DNA from: Clostridia bacterium
GTDB lineage: Bacteria > Bacillota > Clostridia > Christensenellales > HGM11417
Assembly: GCA_017407365.1 (NCBI GenBank)
Contig: JAFQWR010000127.1
Location: 1-5,965, forward strand
DNA length: 5,965 nt
Reading direction: 5' to 3'
Both the position numbers and the translations under genes were made by a program. Position 1 is the stretch's first letter. Every line of letters starts with the position of its first letter. The notes beneath the pieces are model-generated. The model was not told where the DNA came from and ran no database searches. It saw nothing but the letters and a program-made list of their open reading frames with translations. Positions 1-5,841 of the stretch are shown here, piece by piece.

Positions 1-650
1 AGATAGCTCTGCCACATTTTTACCGAAAGACGGCTGTGCCACATGGGGGTATCGGTGTATTTTTTGTTGGATTCCGTTTGCATACGCCGATCGGTTACAG
101 GATAGATCAGCAGCTGAAACAGGGGAAGCACATCGCCACGGTCACGCAGCATCAGCGAAACCGCCGCCGCAAGACAGCCACCTGCGCTGTCTCCGCCCAC
201 GGCAATGCGATTGACATCTATACCGAGCATATCTGCATGACTGACCGTCCATTTATAGGCGGCATAGCAATCCTCCACGGGTATGGGAAAGGGGCTTTTG
301 GGCGCAAGGCGATATTGCACAAATACAATTTTACAGCCAAGCTCTGCGGCATATTGCATACAAAGCTTATAGTGGTAGCCTGCCGCACCGAAAAAGAAGC
401 CGCCGCCATGGTAATAAACCAGGCAGGGCGCCTTGGGCGCAACGCCTCTGGGCGAAAAACAAAGCACCTCGATTTCCCCCTGCTGATAGCCCTTAATCTT
501 CTGCCTACTTACCTCTACCTCTATGCTGCGGAATACCCAGCCGGGCGCACGAAGCAAGCCTCCCACAAAGCCTGCCATTTTGGGTGGCATCACGGGGATT
601 TTCAGATAACGGAAAATACCGAATTCCTTATTTATGGCATATCTTTTCAT
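1..650 (-). CDS. Alpha/beta hydrolase, HSL (family IV) esterase/lipase type, 3'-truncated by window edge
   Basis: This is the first 216 residues of a probable cytoplasmic carboxylester hydrolase acting on short acyl or acetyl esters; the true substrate cannot be read from the sequence. The oxyanion-hole motif HGGGFFFG is at residues 81-88, the family-typical YRLAP at 113-117, and the nucleophile elbow GDSAGG at 153-158 with Ser155 as the catalytic serine. The spacing between these matches the hormone-sensitive-lipase family, whose members usually run to about 300-320 residues. The catalytic Asp and His therefore lie beyond the left edge. There is no signal peptide; the N-terminus is polar, with a short amphipathic stretch. 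The ATG at 648-650 is chosen because GGGAGG (655-660) precedes it; an in-frame ATG at 696-698 would add 16 residues but has poor ribosome-site spacing. The gene is transcribed away from glyS from its own promoter. The family call is firm, the substrate unknown. Confidence 0.9.
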   Translation of the reverse strand, partial: MKRYAINKEFGIFRYLKIPVMPPKMAGFVGGLLRAPGWVFRSIEVEVSRQKIKGYQQGEIEVLCFSPRGVAPKAPCLVYYHGGGFFFGAAGYHYKLCMQYAAELGCKIVFVQYRLAPKSPFPIPVEDCYAAYKWTVSHADMLGIDVNRIAVGGDSAGGCLAAAVSLMLRDRGDVLPLFQLLIYPVTDRRMQTESNKKYTDTPMWHSRLSVKMWQSY

Positions 651-677
651 AATTCCTCCCTGAAAGAGCCCTTTGCA

Positions 678-694
678 AAGCAAGTGGCTTGCTT
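678..694 (-). other. Small hairpin in the 5' leader of the hydrolase mRNA
   Basis: A 7-bp perfect inverted repeat, AAGCAAG/CTTGCTT, has a 3-base loop and lies about 18 bases upstream of the hydrolase ribosome site, inside the predicted leader of roughly 90 bases. It has no T-tract, so it is not a terminator. It could stabilise the message or be incidental. Confidence 0.35.
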
Positions 695-745
695 CCATCC
701 CTTTATTAAGCACAACCGCCTGCCAATAATATGGAGCCTGATGAT

Positions 746-774
746 ATTATAACAGATTATCCCTTGATATTCAA
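746..774 (-). promoter_or_regulatory. Sigma-A promoter for the alpha/beta hydrolase
   Basis: On the minus strand, TTGAAT (769-774) and a perfect TATAAT (746-751) are separated by exactly 17 bases. Transcription would start near 739-740, giving a leader of about 90 bases before the ATG at 650. The match to the consensus is strong, and no other candidate as good lies between the two divergent genes on this strand. Confidence 0.8.
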
Positions 775-794
775 GCATTTTTCCTCAGCATAAT

Positions 795-839
795 AGGCTT
801 TCCTCCTTTTCTCTCCTGCAACGGCGCAAAGGAAAGCCT
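795..839. repeat. 10-bp inverted repeat between divergent promoters
   Basis: AGGCTTTCCT (795-804) and AGGAAAGCCT (830-839) are perfect reverse complements separated by 25 bases. The repeat lies between the hydrolase promoter (746-774) and the glyS promoter (922-950), outside both predicted transcripts. Neither side has a T-tract immediately next to the stem, so a simple terminator is unlikely unless transcription enters from elsewhere. It could be a paired operator or a relic; the function is unknown. Confidence 0.45.
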
Positions 840-921
840 GCCGAAAAAGGGATGAGTCATTCCGTAAGCAAAATGAGCCGTACAAAATTAAGCAAAATAC
901 ACGAAAATGCCCTTTAGTTGT

Positions 922-950
922 TTTACATTTATTGCAAAAAATGGTATGAT
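922..950 (+). promoter_or_regulatory. Sigma-A promoter for glyS, extended -10
   Basis: TTTACA (922-927) and TATGAT (945-950) are 17 bases apart, and a TG one base upstream of the -10 (942-943) makes an extended -10 element. Transcription would start near 957, leaving a leader of under 60 bases. That is too short for a T-box leader, and the conserved T-box motif (TGG-ACC type) is not seen here. Confidence 0.8.
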
Positions 951-958
951 ATTATAGA

Positions 959-972
959 TTATCGTACGATAA
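959..972. promoter_or_regulatory. 14-bp perfect palindrome at the glyS transcription start, possible operator
   Basis: TTATCGTACGATAA reads identically on both strands and occupies about +3 to +16 relative to the predicted glyS start. This position suits a repressor that blocks initiation or early elongation. The palindrome is seen directly; the regulatory role and any cognate protein are inference. It has no loop, so a dimeric protein site is more likely than an RNA hairpin. Confidence 0.45.
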
Positions 973-1000
973 AAATTTCGGGCTGTTTTCTTACGCCCAC

Positions 1001-1005
1001 GGAGG
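1001..1005 (+). promoter_or_regulatory. Ribosome-binding site fixing the glyS start
   Basis: GGAGG sits 8 bases before the ATG at 1014. It rules out the earlier in-frame ATG at 918, which would add 32 residues unlike any glycyl-tRNA synthetase N-terminus. Confidence 0.85.
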
Positions 1006-1013
1006 ATAGTTTT

Positions 1014-2408
1014 ATGGCACAGGATAAAAGAGCAGTTACCATGGAAAAGCTGGTAAACCTTTGCAAGGGCAGAGGCTTCGTTTACCCCGGCAGTGATATC
1101 TACGGCGGTCTTGCCAACAGCTGGGATTACGGTCCCTTGGGCGTAGAATTGAAGAACAACATCAAGCGCGCTTGGTGGCAGAAATTCGTTCAGGAATCCC
1201 CCTACAACGTAGGTGTAGATTGCGCACTCATCATGAACACGCGCGTTTGGGAGGCTTCCGGCCACGTGGGCGGCTTTTCGGACCCCTTGATGGATTGCAA
1301 GAGCTGTAAATCCCGTCACAGAGCAGATCAGCTGATTGAGGATTATATCGCAAAGCACGGCATCGAGCTTTCGATTGCAGGCTGGACGAACGAGCAGATG
1401 GAGGCTTACATCGTTGAAAATAAGATCAAGTGCCCCATTTGCGGCAACAGCAATTTTACGGGCATCCGCAAATTCAACCTGATGTTCAACACCCACCTTG
1501 GCGTTACCGAAGACACGGGCAGTGAGGTATATCTCCGTCCCGAAACGGCACAGGGTATTTTTGTAAACTTCAAGAACGTTGCACGCACCACCCGCAAAAA
1601 AATCCCCTTCGGTATTGCACAGACGGGCAGAAGCTTCCGCAACGAAATCACGCCCGGTAACTTTATCTTCCGTATCCGTGAGTTCGATCAGATGGAGCTG
1701 GAATTCTTCTGCAAGCCCGGAACCGATCTGGAATGGTTCAGCTACTGGAAGGATCAGTGCAAGCAGTTCCTCCTTGCGCTTGGCATCAAGGAAGAAAACA
1801 TCAAAACCCGTGACCACGAAAAGGAAGAGCTTGCGCACTATTCCAACGCAACCACCGACTTTGAATATCGCTTTGCATTTGGCTGGGGCGAGCTGTGGGG
1901 CATTGCAGACCGCACCGACTTTGACTTAAAGGCACACCAGACCAAGAGCGGCGAAAACCTGGAATACACCGACCCCATCACGCAGGAAAAGTATCTGCCC
2001 TACGTCATTGAGCCCTCTCTGGGCGCAGACCGTATGTTCCTTGCCATCTTAACGGAAGCATACGATGAGGAGCAGCTGGAAAACGATACCCGTACCGTAC
2101 TGCACCTGCACCCCTATCTGGCACCCTACAAGGTAGCCGTTCTGCCCTTACAGAAGAAGCTCGGTGAAAAGGCAGACGAGATTTACGCACAGCTCTCCAA
2201 ATACTTCCCCGTCACCTACGACGATACGGGAAGCATCGGTAAGCGTTATCGCCGTCAGGATGAAATCGGCACGCCCTTCTGCGTAACGGTTGACTTTGAC
2301 ACCCTCGAAAACGGCACGGTAACCGTACGCGACCGCGACAGCATGGAGCAGATCCGCATCCCCGTGGAAGAGGTTCGTGCTTACGTGGAAAAGGCAATGA
2401 CTCTGTAA
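1014..2408 (+). CDS. glyS: Glycine--tRNA ligase, alpha2 (single-chain) type
   Basis: This cytoplasmic class II synthetase (464 residues) charges tRNA-Gly with glycine using ATP. The length fits the homodimeric bacterial/eukaryotic-type enzyme, not the alpha/beta GlyQ+GlyS tetramer. The N-terminal core includes RGFVYPGSDIYGG (20-32) and WDYGPLG (37-43). Two CxxC pairs, Cys95/Cys98 and Cys140/Cys143, form a likely zinc site in the inserted domain. Class II motif 2 is GRSFRNEI (205-212), with Arg209 as the expected ATP-contacting residue, and motif 3 is EPSLGADR (333-340), with Arg340. The anticodon-binding domain spans about 371-464. The frame is open back to 918, but the ATG at 1014 is chosen because GGAGG (1001-1005) lies 8 bases upstream, and the longer version would begin upstream of the promoter. 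The gene appears monocistronic and ends before a run of terminators. The product is certain; some databases name this type glyQS. Confidence 0.97.
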   Translation: MAQDKRAVTMEKLVNLCKGRGFVYPGSDIYGGLANSWDYGPLGVELKNNIKRAWWQKFVQESPYNVGVDCALIMNTRVWEASGHVGGFSDPLMDCKSCKSRHRADQLIEDYIAKHGIELSIAGWTNEQMEAYIVENKIKCPICGNSNFTGIRKFNLMFNTHLGVTEDTGSEVYLRPETAQGIFVNFKNVARTTRKKIPFGIAQTGRSFRNEITPGNFIFRIREFDQMELEFFCKPGTDLEWFSYWKDQCKQFLLALGIKEENIKTRDHEKEELAHYSNATTDFEYRFAFGWGELWGIADRTDFDLKAHQTKSGENLEYTDPITQEKYLPYVIEPSLGADRMFLAILTEAYDEEQLENDTRTVLHLHPYLAPYKVAVLPLQKKLGEKADEIYAQLSKYFPVTYDDTGSIGKRYRRQDEIGTPFCVTVDFDTLENGTVTVRDRDSMEQIRIPVEEVRAYVEKAMTL

Positions 2409-2423
2409 ACCAAATAAAAAAGC

Positions 2424-2459
2424 AAACGGAGAAGCCCGAAAACGGCTCCTCCGTTTTTT
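2424..2459. terminator. Intrinsic terminator of glyS, probably bidirectional
   Basis: A hairpin pairs AAACGGAG (2424-2431) with CTCCGTTT (2449-2456) and AGCC (2433-2436) with GGCT (2444-2447). It has one A-C mismatch and a 7-base loop, and is followed by a T-run to 2459, 16 bases after the glyS stop. On the minus strand the mismatch becomes a G-U wobble, and a six-T run (from the A-run just left of the stem) follows, so it could also stop transcription arriving from the TIR-LRR operon. Confidence 0.85.
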
Positions 2460-2479
2460 ATTATCTCCTCTTCCCCTCC

Positions 2480-2511
2480 AACCGTTGCACACGTAAATGC
2501 AGACGGTTTTT
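2480..2511 (+). terminator. Second hairpin terminator downstream of glyS
   Basis: AACCGTTGCA (2480-2489) pairs with TGCA (2498-2501) and ACGGTT (2503-2508), with a single bulged G at 2502 and an 8-base loop. A five-T run (2507-2511) follows. There is no T-tract on the minus side, so it would act only on plus-strand read-through from glyS. Confidence 0.55.
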
Positions 2512-2577
2512 ATCGAAAAACGGGGCTTATCAAACAATCCTAACCGTATAACGTCCAAAACGCACCCAAAAACAAAC

Positions 2578-2616
2578 AAAAGCAAGGCTTCACCTATTTG
2601 GTCAGCCTTGCTTTTT
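2578..2616. terminator. Strong bidirectional terminator of the permease/TIR-LRR operon
   Basis: The arms AAAAGCAAGGCT (2578-2589) and AGCCTTGCTTTT (2604-2615) pair perfectly. An inner 3-bp helix and a small internal loop complete the hairpin. Read on the minus strand it begins 26 bases after the TIR-LRR stop and ends in a T-rich tail interrupted by two Gs. Read on the plus strand it ends in five Ts (2612-2616), so it can serve both convergent units. Confidence 0.85.
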
Positions 2617-2641
2617 ACTTGCTGTTTCAACCGTGTTTTAC

Positions 2642-4234
2642 TCACGGAGCGTAATGCTTGATGCTTTTGCTGTCGCAGTATTTTGCCGCAGGAGAATCGT
2701 CCTTGCAGATTACGGTAACCTTACTGCAGCCGTTGAAGATACCCCAGCCAAAGTCTTTGACGGAATCGGGAATGACCACACGCTCAAGCGAGGAGCAGCC
2801 ACGGAAGGCGGTATCATCGATGCGCACCACGGAATCGGGGATAATAATCTCCTTCAAGCCGGAGCAGGTATAAAACGCACCCTCGCCGATTTCGTATACG
2901 CTATCGGGAATAACCACACGCTCTAAGCGTACGCACTCGCAGAATGCCCAGTCACCGATTACCGTAACGCTGTCGGGAATGAAATATTCCTTGCTGTCAA
3001 TTTTCGAGGGATAGCAAATCAGCGCAGACTTATTTTTGTTAAACAGTACGTTATCTACCGACTTGAAGAAACGGCTTTTGGGGTCTACCGTAATGCTTTC
3101 TAAGCTACAGCACCCTCTGAAGGGGCTCACGCCCATCGTTACCACCGAGCGGGGAATGTATACCGATTTTAACGAGCGGCAATCCTTAAATGCATTTTTA
3201 CCGATCTTCATCAGGCTGTCGTTTAAGGTAATGCTCTCCATGCCGATACAGCCGTTGAATACCATATCGTCAATTTTGGTTACGTGGGGCGGAATGCTGA
3301 CCTCCTTTAAGCTTGCGCAATCGGCAAAGCAGCTTTCACCAAGAATCGTGAGCATTTCGGGAAGGTCAATATATTCCAATGATTTACAGCTGTTGAATAC
3401 ACCGCCGTAAATCTCCGTCATACCCGCTTGCAAACGGACGTCTTTTAAGGAAGCACAGTTTTCAAATGCACGCTCACCGATTTCGATTCCCTCGTTTTCC
3501 ACCACGCATTCCGTAAGGCCGATACAATCACGGAAAGCGCTTTCACCTACGTCCTGCACATTTTGGGGAAGAACAAGCCTTTGCAGGTTTTTACAGCCGC
3601 GGAAGGATTCTCTGCCCATCACGCGCACACTGCTTCCAACGGTGATATCCTCCAGCTTTTCGCAGTTTTTGAATGCGCTTTCGCCAACTGCGGTGACGGT
3701 ATTGGGAATCACGATGCTACGGCTTCCGTCCTTACATTTTTTCAGCTCTCCGTCTTCAATTTGCAGGGTACGCATCGTTTCGATGGGAAGCCCCGTAATC
3801 ATTTTCTTCACATAGCGCAGCGAGCCATCGCCCAGAAAGCCCTTTACGTGCTGAAGATTTTCTAAAATCATCTTCAATGCGGCAGGCAATTCCACGTCAT
3901 CGCTCAGATAGAAGGGGAAAATCTTTTTGTCGTGCTTGTATGCGGTGATGATTTCCATACCGCAGTATTTGGAGCGCATAGATGCTTCCGAAACGAAAAA
4001 CAGAAACGCAGAGCAGTTTTCAATCTTCGTGCGAAGCTCTTCTCTGAAATCCTCTCCGATTTCCATGGTATCGTCATACCAGAAGCGGAAATTCTCCTGC
4101 TCTAAAAGGCGGAGCACATCGTAAACCGCCTCGGTATCGTGATGGGAATAGCTGATGAAGATATACGGCTCGTCACCCTCGTAGGATGCAATCTCTGCCT
4201 GCAGCTTCAAAAAAGCCTGTTCACTTTTTGCCAT
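2642..4234 (-). CDS. TIR domain / BspA-type leucine-rich repeat fusion protein
   Basis: This 530-residue protein has an N-terminal TIR domain (about 24-145) and a repeat array (about 172-505). The TIR core shows YIFISYSHHD (24-33), a BB-loop-like region at 54-71, and SKYCGME (88-94). Glu94 matches the catalytic glutamate of TIR enzymes that cleave NAD+. Thirteen LRR units follow, each built on an IPxxVxxIGxxAFxxC theme, with Phe at exact 23-residue steps from 188 to 372 and 431 to 500 and Cys three residues after each Phe. A 36-residue island (about 380-417, DNVLFNKNKSALICYP) breaks the array. The C-terminus (506-530) resembles the usual cap of BspA repeat proteins. There is no signal peptide, membrane segment or anchor, so it is likely cytoplasmic, unlike many BspA surface proteins. 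GGAGG at 4243-4247, 8 bases upstream, fixes the ATG. It is the second gene of an operon, 27 bases after the permease stop. The domain calls are firm; enzyme activity and a sensing or defence role are inferred. Confidence 0.9.
   Translation of the reverse strand: MAKSEQAFLKLQAEIASYEGDEPYIFISYSHHDTEAVYDVLRLLEQENFRFWYDDTMEIGEDFREELRTKIENCSAFLFFVSEASMRSKYCGMEIITAYKHDKKIFPFYLSDDVELPAALKMILENLQHVKGFLGDGSLRYVKKMITGLPIETMRTLQIEDGELKKCKDGSRSIVIPNTVTAVGESAFKNCEKLEDITVGSSVRVMGRESFRGCKNLQRLVLPQNVQDVGESAFRDCIGLTECVVENEGIEIGERAFENCASLKDVRLQAGMTEIYGGVFNSCKSLEYIDLPEMLTILGESCFADCASLKEVSIPPHVTKIDDMVFNGCIGMESITLNDSLMKIGKNAFKDCRSLKSVYIPRSVVTMGVSPFRGCCSLESITVDPKSRFFKSVDNVLFNKNKSALICYPSKIDSKEYFIPDSVTVIGDWAFCECVRLERVVIPDSVYEIGEGAFYTCSGLKEIIIPDSVVRIDDTAFRGCSSLERVVIPDSVKDFGWGIFNGCSKVTVICKDDSPAAKYCDSKSIKHYAP
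2720..3721 (-). repeat. Array of 13 BspA-type leucine-rich repeats (69-base period)
   Basis: Residues 172-505 of the TIR-LRR protein hold 13 copies of a 23-residue unit, i.e. 69 bases. Conserved Phe residues are at 188, 211, 234, 257, 280, 303, 326, 349, 372, 431, 454, 477 and 500. All 13 copies keep a Cys three residues later. Phe372 and Phe431 are 59 residues apart because of the inserted island. The last four units are the most alike (all IPDSV), suggesting recent duplication or homogenisation at the C-terminal end. Confidence 0.9.
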
Positions 4235-4261
4235 ATCATTTTCCTCCTGTTTTTCCTCTGT

Positions 4262-5563
4262 TTACAGTATAAAATGCAAAACGGTAAGCGCCGCCATCAG
4301 AGTGGGAATTGCAACCGTCGTGCCAATCTTCAAAAAGTCCACGTAACCGAATTTGATACCGTGATGACGCAAAATGTTCTGCCACATAATGCCCGCAAGC
4401 GCACCGATGGGCGTTAAAAAGGCACCAAGGTTAGAGCCGATTACCGTCGCAAAAACGGCCTGCGTTTGCACCGCACCCGATAAAGGCTCTATGATAGAGC
4501 AAAACAAAACGCTCATAGGAATGTTGTTAATGAGATTTGCGCTTAAAAACGAGGTGATACCGTAGCGGAAAACGGTACCGCCCGTGCCAAGAAGCCCGGT
4601 AAGCGCCGCAGTTACTCCCTTATGCGAAAGCACGAGAATGATGATAAACATCGAAAGCACGAAGGGTATCAGCTGCCAGGGGGCACGCTTTGCGCACGCA
4701 ACAAGCTCTGTTGGCTTATGCTTGCGTACCAGACTGATAATCAGCACAAACAGACAAAGGCTGATCAGCGAGCATAAGGAAACAAGCCACATTTCTACGT
4801 TGATATACGAGCCGATGGCAAGCAGCACCGTGCAAACGGCAAGATGCGCAATCCCCACAATAAGCAGGGGCTTATCCTTTACGTATACCTCCTCTGCCTC
4901 ACCCGAGATAGGCTCCTTGAGCTTGCGGAAGAACATCAGAAACAGCACACCGAAGGCAACCAGACCTGCCGCAAGCGTGGGAAGACCCATAACCTTTACG
5001 TAAGACAGGAAATCAATGCCGTATGCCGAGCCGAGGTAGATGTTGGTGGGATTGCCGATGATGAGCGCCATGCTCCACGTGTTTGCCGCAATAAACTCTG
5101 CCGCAAGGTAGGGTATGGGGCTGATTTTAGCGTTTTTGGCAAAATAGCAGATAAAGGGAGTAAACGACAGAATGATTACGTCGTTAGAGGTAAACACCGT
5201 AAGAATGGAAACGGTGATATACAGATACATAAACAGCTTGATCTGACTTGTTTTCGCCCGCTTTAACGTTACGTTTGCAAGATAGGAAAAGAAGCCAAGC
5301 TCATCTAAAAACACCGAAAGCACCGTCATGGAGATGAACAGCACCAGGATTTTTATCGGATTGATGGCAGAATCTGCCACAAGTGCGGAAAGCACCTCTT
5401 TGATTGGCATCTGACCGCTGAAAAGCAGAATCAGCGCGCCCAGAAGCGCAACCAGCCAATAGGTTTCCGCCTCGAATTTACCGATTTTGATACGGGGGAA
5501 GAACAGCACGCAAGCAATCAGTAACGCACACGTGGCTACTCCTATTATAATTGAAAAAGCCAT
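4262..5563 (-). CDS. ArsB/NhaD-superfamily membrane permease
   Basis: This 433-residue polytopic inner-membrane protein belongs to the ion-transporter superfamily, which includes ArsB arsenite pumps, NhaD antiporters and SLC13/CitM carboxylate carriers. Hydrophobic segments fill most of its length, with a charged cytoplasmic-type loop near 213-232. The two-fold pseudo-repeat is visible: TSND (125-128) and GNPTN (170-174) in the first half, and NNIP (346-349) and GSNLG...TPIG (376-387) in the second. The last block, followed by a Trp-containing helix, most resembles ArsB. Length also fits ArsB (about 430). No arsR, arsC or arsA is in the window, so arsenite is only one possible substrate; other anions or dicarboxylates are possible. 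The frame is open back to 5719, but the ATG at 5563 is chosen because the promoter (5601-5629) lies inside the longer version, and hydrophobic sequence starts here. The ribosome site is AAAGGGGG (5573-5580), 9 bases upstream. It is the first gene of the operon with the TIR-LRR gene. Confidence 0.85.
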   Translation of the reverse strand: MAFSIIIGVATCALLIACVLFFPRIKIGKFEAETYWLVALLGALILLFSGQMPIKEVLSALVADSAINPIKILVLFISMTVLSVFLDELGFFSYLANVTLKRAKTSQIKLFMYLYITVSILTVFTSNDVIILSFTPFICYFAKNAKISPIPYLAAEFIAANTWSMALIIGNPTNIYLGSAYGIDFLSYVKVMGLPTLAAGLVAFGVLFLMFFRKLKEPISGEAEEVYVKDKPLLIVGIAHLAVCTVLLAIGSYINVEMWLVSLCSLISLCLFVLIISLVRKHKPTELVACAKRAPWQLIPFVLSMFIIILVLSHKGVTAALTGLLGTGGTVFRYGITSFLSANLINNIPMSVLFCSIIEPLSGAVQTQAVFATVIGSNLGAFLTPIGALAGIMWQNILRHHGIKFGYVDFLKIGTTVAIPTLMAALTVLHFIL

Positions 5564-5572
5564 ACGGGTAGG

Positions 5573-5580
5573 CCCCCTTT
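5573..5580 (-). promoter_or_regulatory. Ribosome-binding site deciding the permease start
   Basis: AAAGGGGG on the minus strand lies 9 bases before the ATG at 5563. It is less canonical than the GGAGG of the neighbouring genes, so the permease may be translated less efficiently than the TIR-LRR protein. Confidence 0.55.
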
Positions 5581-5588
5581 TGAAGCGC

Positions 5589-5605
5589 AGTATTATTAGT
5601 ATTAT
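5589..5605. repeat. Two 8-bp direct repeats over the operon -10 and start site
   Basis: AGTATTAT occurs at 5589-5596 and again at 5598-5605, separated by one T. The pair covers the -10 box and the predicted transcription start near 5594. Tandem sites here could be an operator, but AT-rich sequence can repeat by chance, so the role is uncertain. Confidence 0.4.
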
Positions 5606-5629
5606 AACATACAGCACTTGAATTGTCAA
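5601..5629 (-). promoter_or_regulatory. Perfect-consensus sigma-A promoter of the permease/TIR-LRR operon
   Basis: On the minus strand, TTGACA (5624-5629) and TATAAT (5601-5606) are both exact consensus hexamers with a 17-base spacer, and a TG one base upstream of the -10 makes it an extended -10 as well. Transcription would start near 5594, about 31 bases before the permease ATG. Unless repressed, this should be a very strong promoter. Confidence 0.92.
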
Positions 5630-5719
5630 CAGAAGAAGCTTCCTTTGCCTTACAGATTGCAACCGTCTACACGCTTTTTGCACGGAAAAGCCGCATCTTC
5701 TCCGCTTTGACACAGGCAT

Positions 5720-5777
5720 AAAAAAAGAAGAAGCCGTACCCTACCGTTAAAGCAAGGGCGGCTTCCTCTTTTATTTT
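5720..5777 (-). terminator. Intrinsic terminator of the right-edge gene, possibly bidirectional
   Basis: GAAGCCG (5730-5736) pairs with CGGCTTC (5759-5765), and the outer AAAAGA (5723-5728) pairs with TCTTTT (5767-5772). CCCT/AGGG (5739-5742 with 5755-5758) extends the stem inward. The single plus-strand A-C mismatch (5729/5766) becomes a G-U pair in minus-strand RNA, and a seven-T run follows on that strand, so the main direction is minus, ending the gene that stops at 5842. It also insulates the permease promoter from read-through. Confidence 0.85.
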
Positions 5778-5841
5778 AGGAGATTGGATTATTTTTTTTC
5801 TGTTATCGGAAAGCTTCTCTTGGGCAGACCGTATAAGCTTA

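Noticed and set aside
648..698. Upstream in-frame ATG (696-698) as hydrolase start
   Set aside because: Its only purine-rich site directly abuts the ATG with no spacer, while the ATG at 650 has GGGAGG at a workable distance.
36..752. Long plus-strand open frame of 238 codons
   Set aside because: It lies opposite the alpha/beta hydrolase, whose minus-strand frame has clear HGGG and GDSAGG motifs, a ribosome site and a promoter. The plus-frame protein has no recognisable domain.
651..1013. T-box riboswitch upstream of glyS
   Set aside because: The predicted leader is under 60 bases and the conserved T-box and specifier structures are not visible.
888..1838. Minus-strand open frame of 316 codons opposite glyS
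   Set aside because: glyS is unmistakable on the plus strand; the antisense frame is a codon-bias shadow with no ribosome site or family resemblance.
2148..2645. Minus-strand open frame of 165 codons crossing the glyS end and the convergent gap
   Set aside because: It runs through three terminator hairpins and the antisense of glyS; no coding features are seen.
2720..3721. Regular repeats considered as CRISPR or a satellite array
   Set aside because: The 69-base period is in frame, diverged in sequence and encodes LRR units, with no spacer/repeat structure.
3036..3865. Plus-strand frames opposite the LRR array
   Set aside because: They are mirror images of the 69-base repeat, with no start signals of their own.
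5564..5719. 52-residue N-terminal extension of the permease
   Set aside because: It would begin upstream of the perfect promoter, and its basic, low-complexity N-terminus is unlike this family.
5811..5840. Two AAGCTT copies forming a possible hairpin
   Set aside because: Only 6 bp pair and AAGCTT is self-complementary, so it is weak and probably chance.
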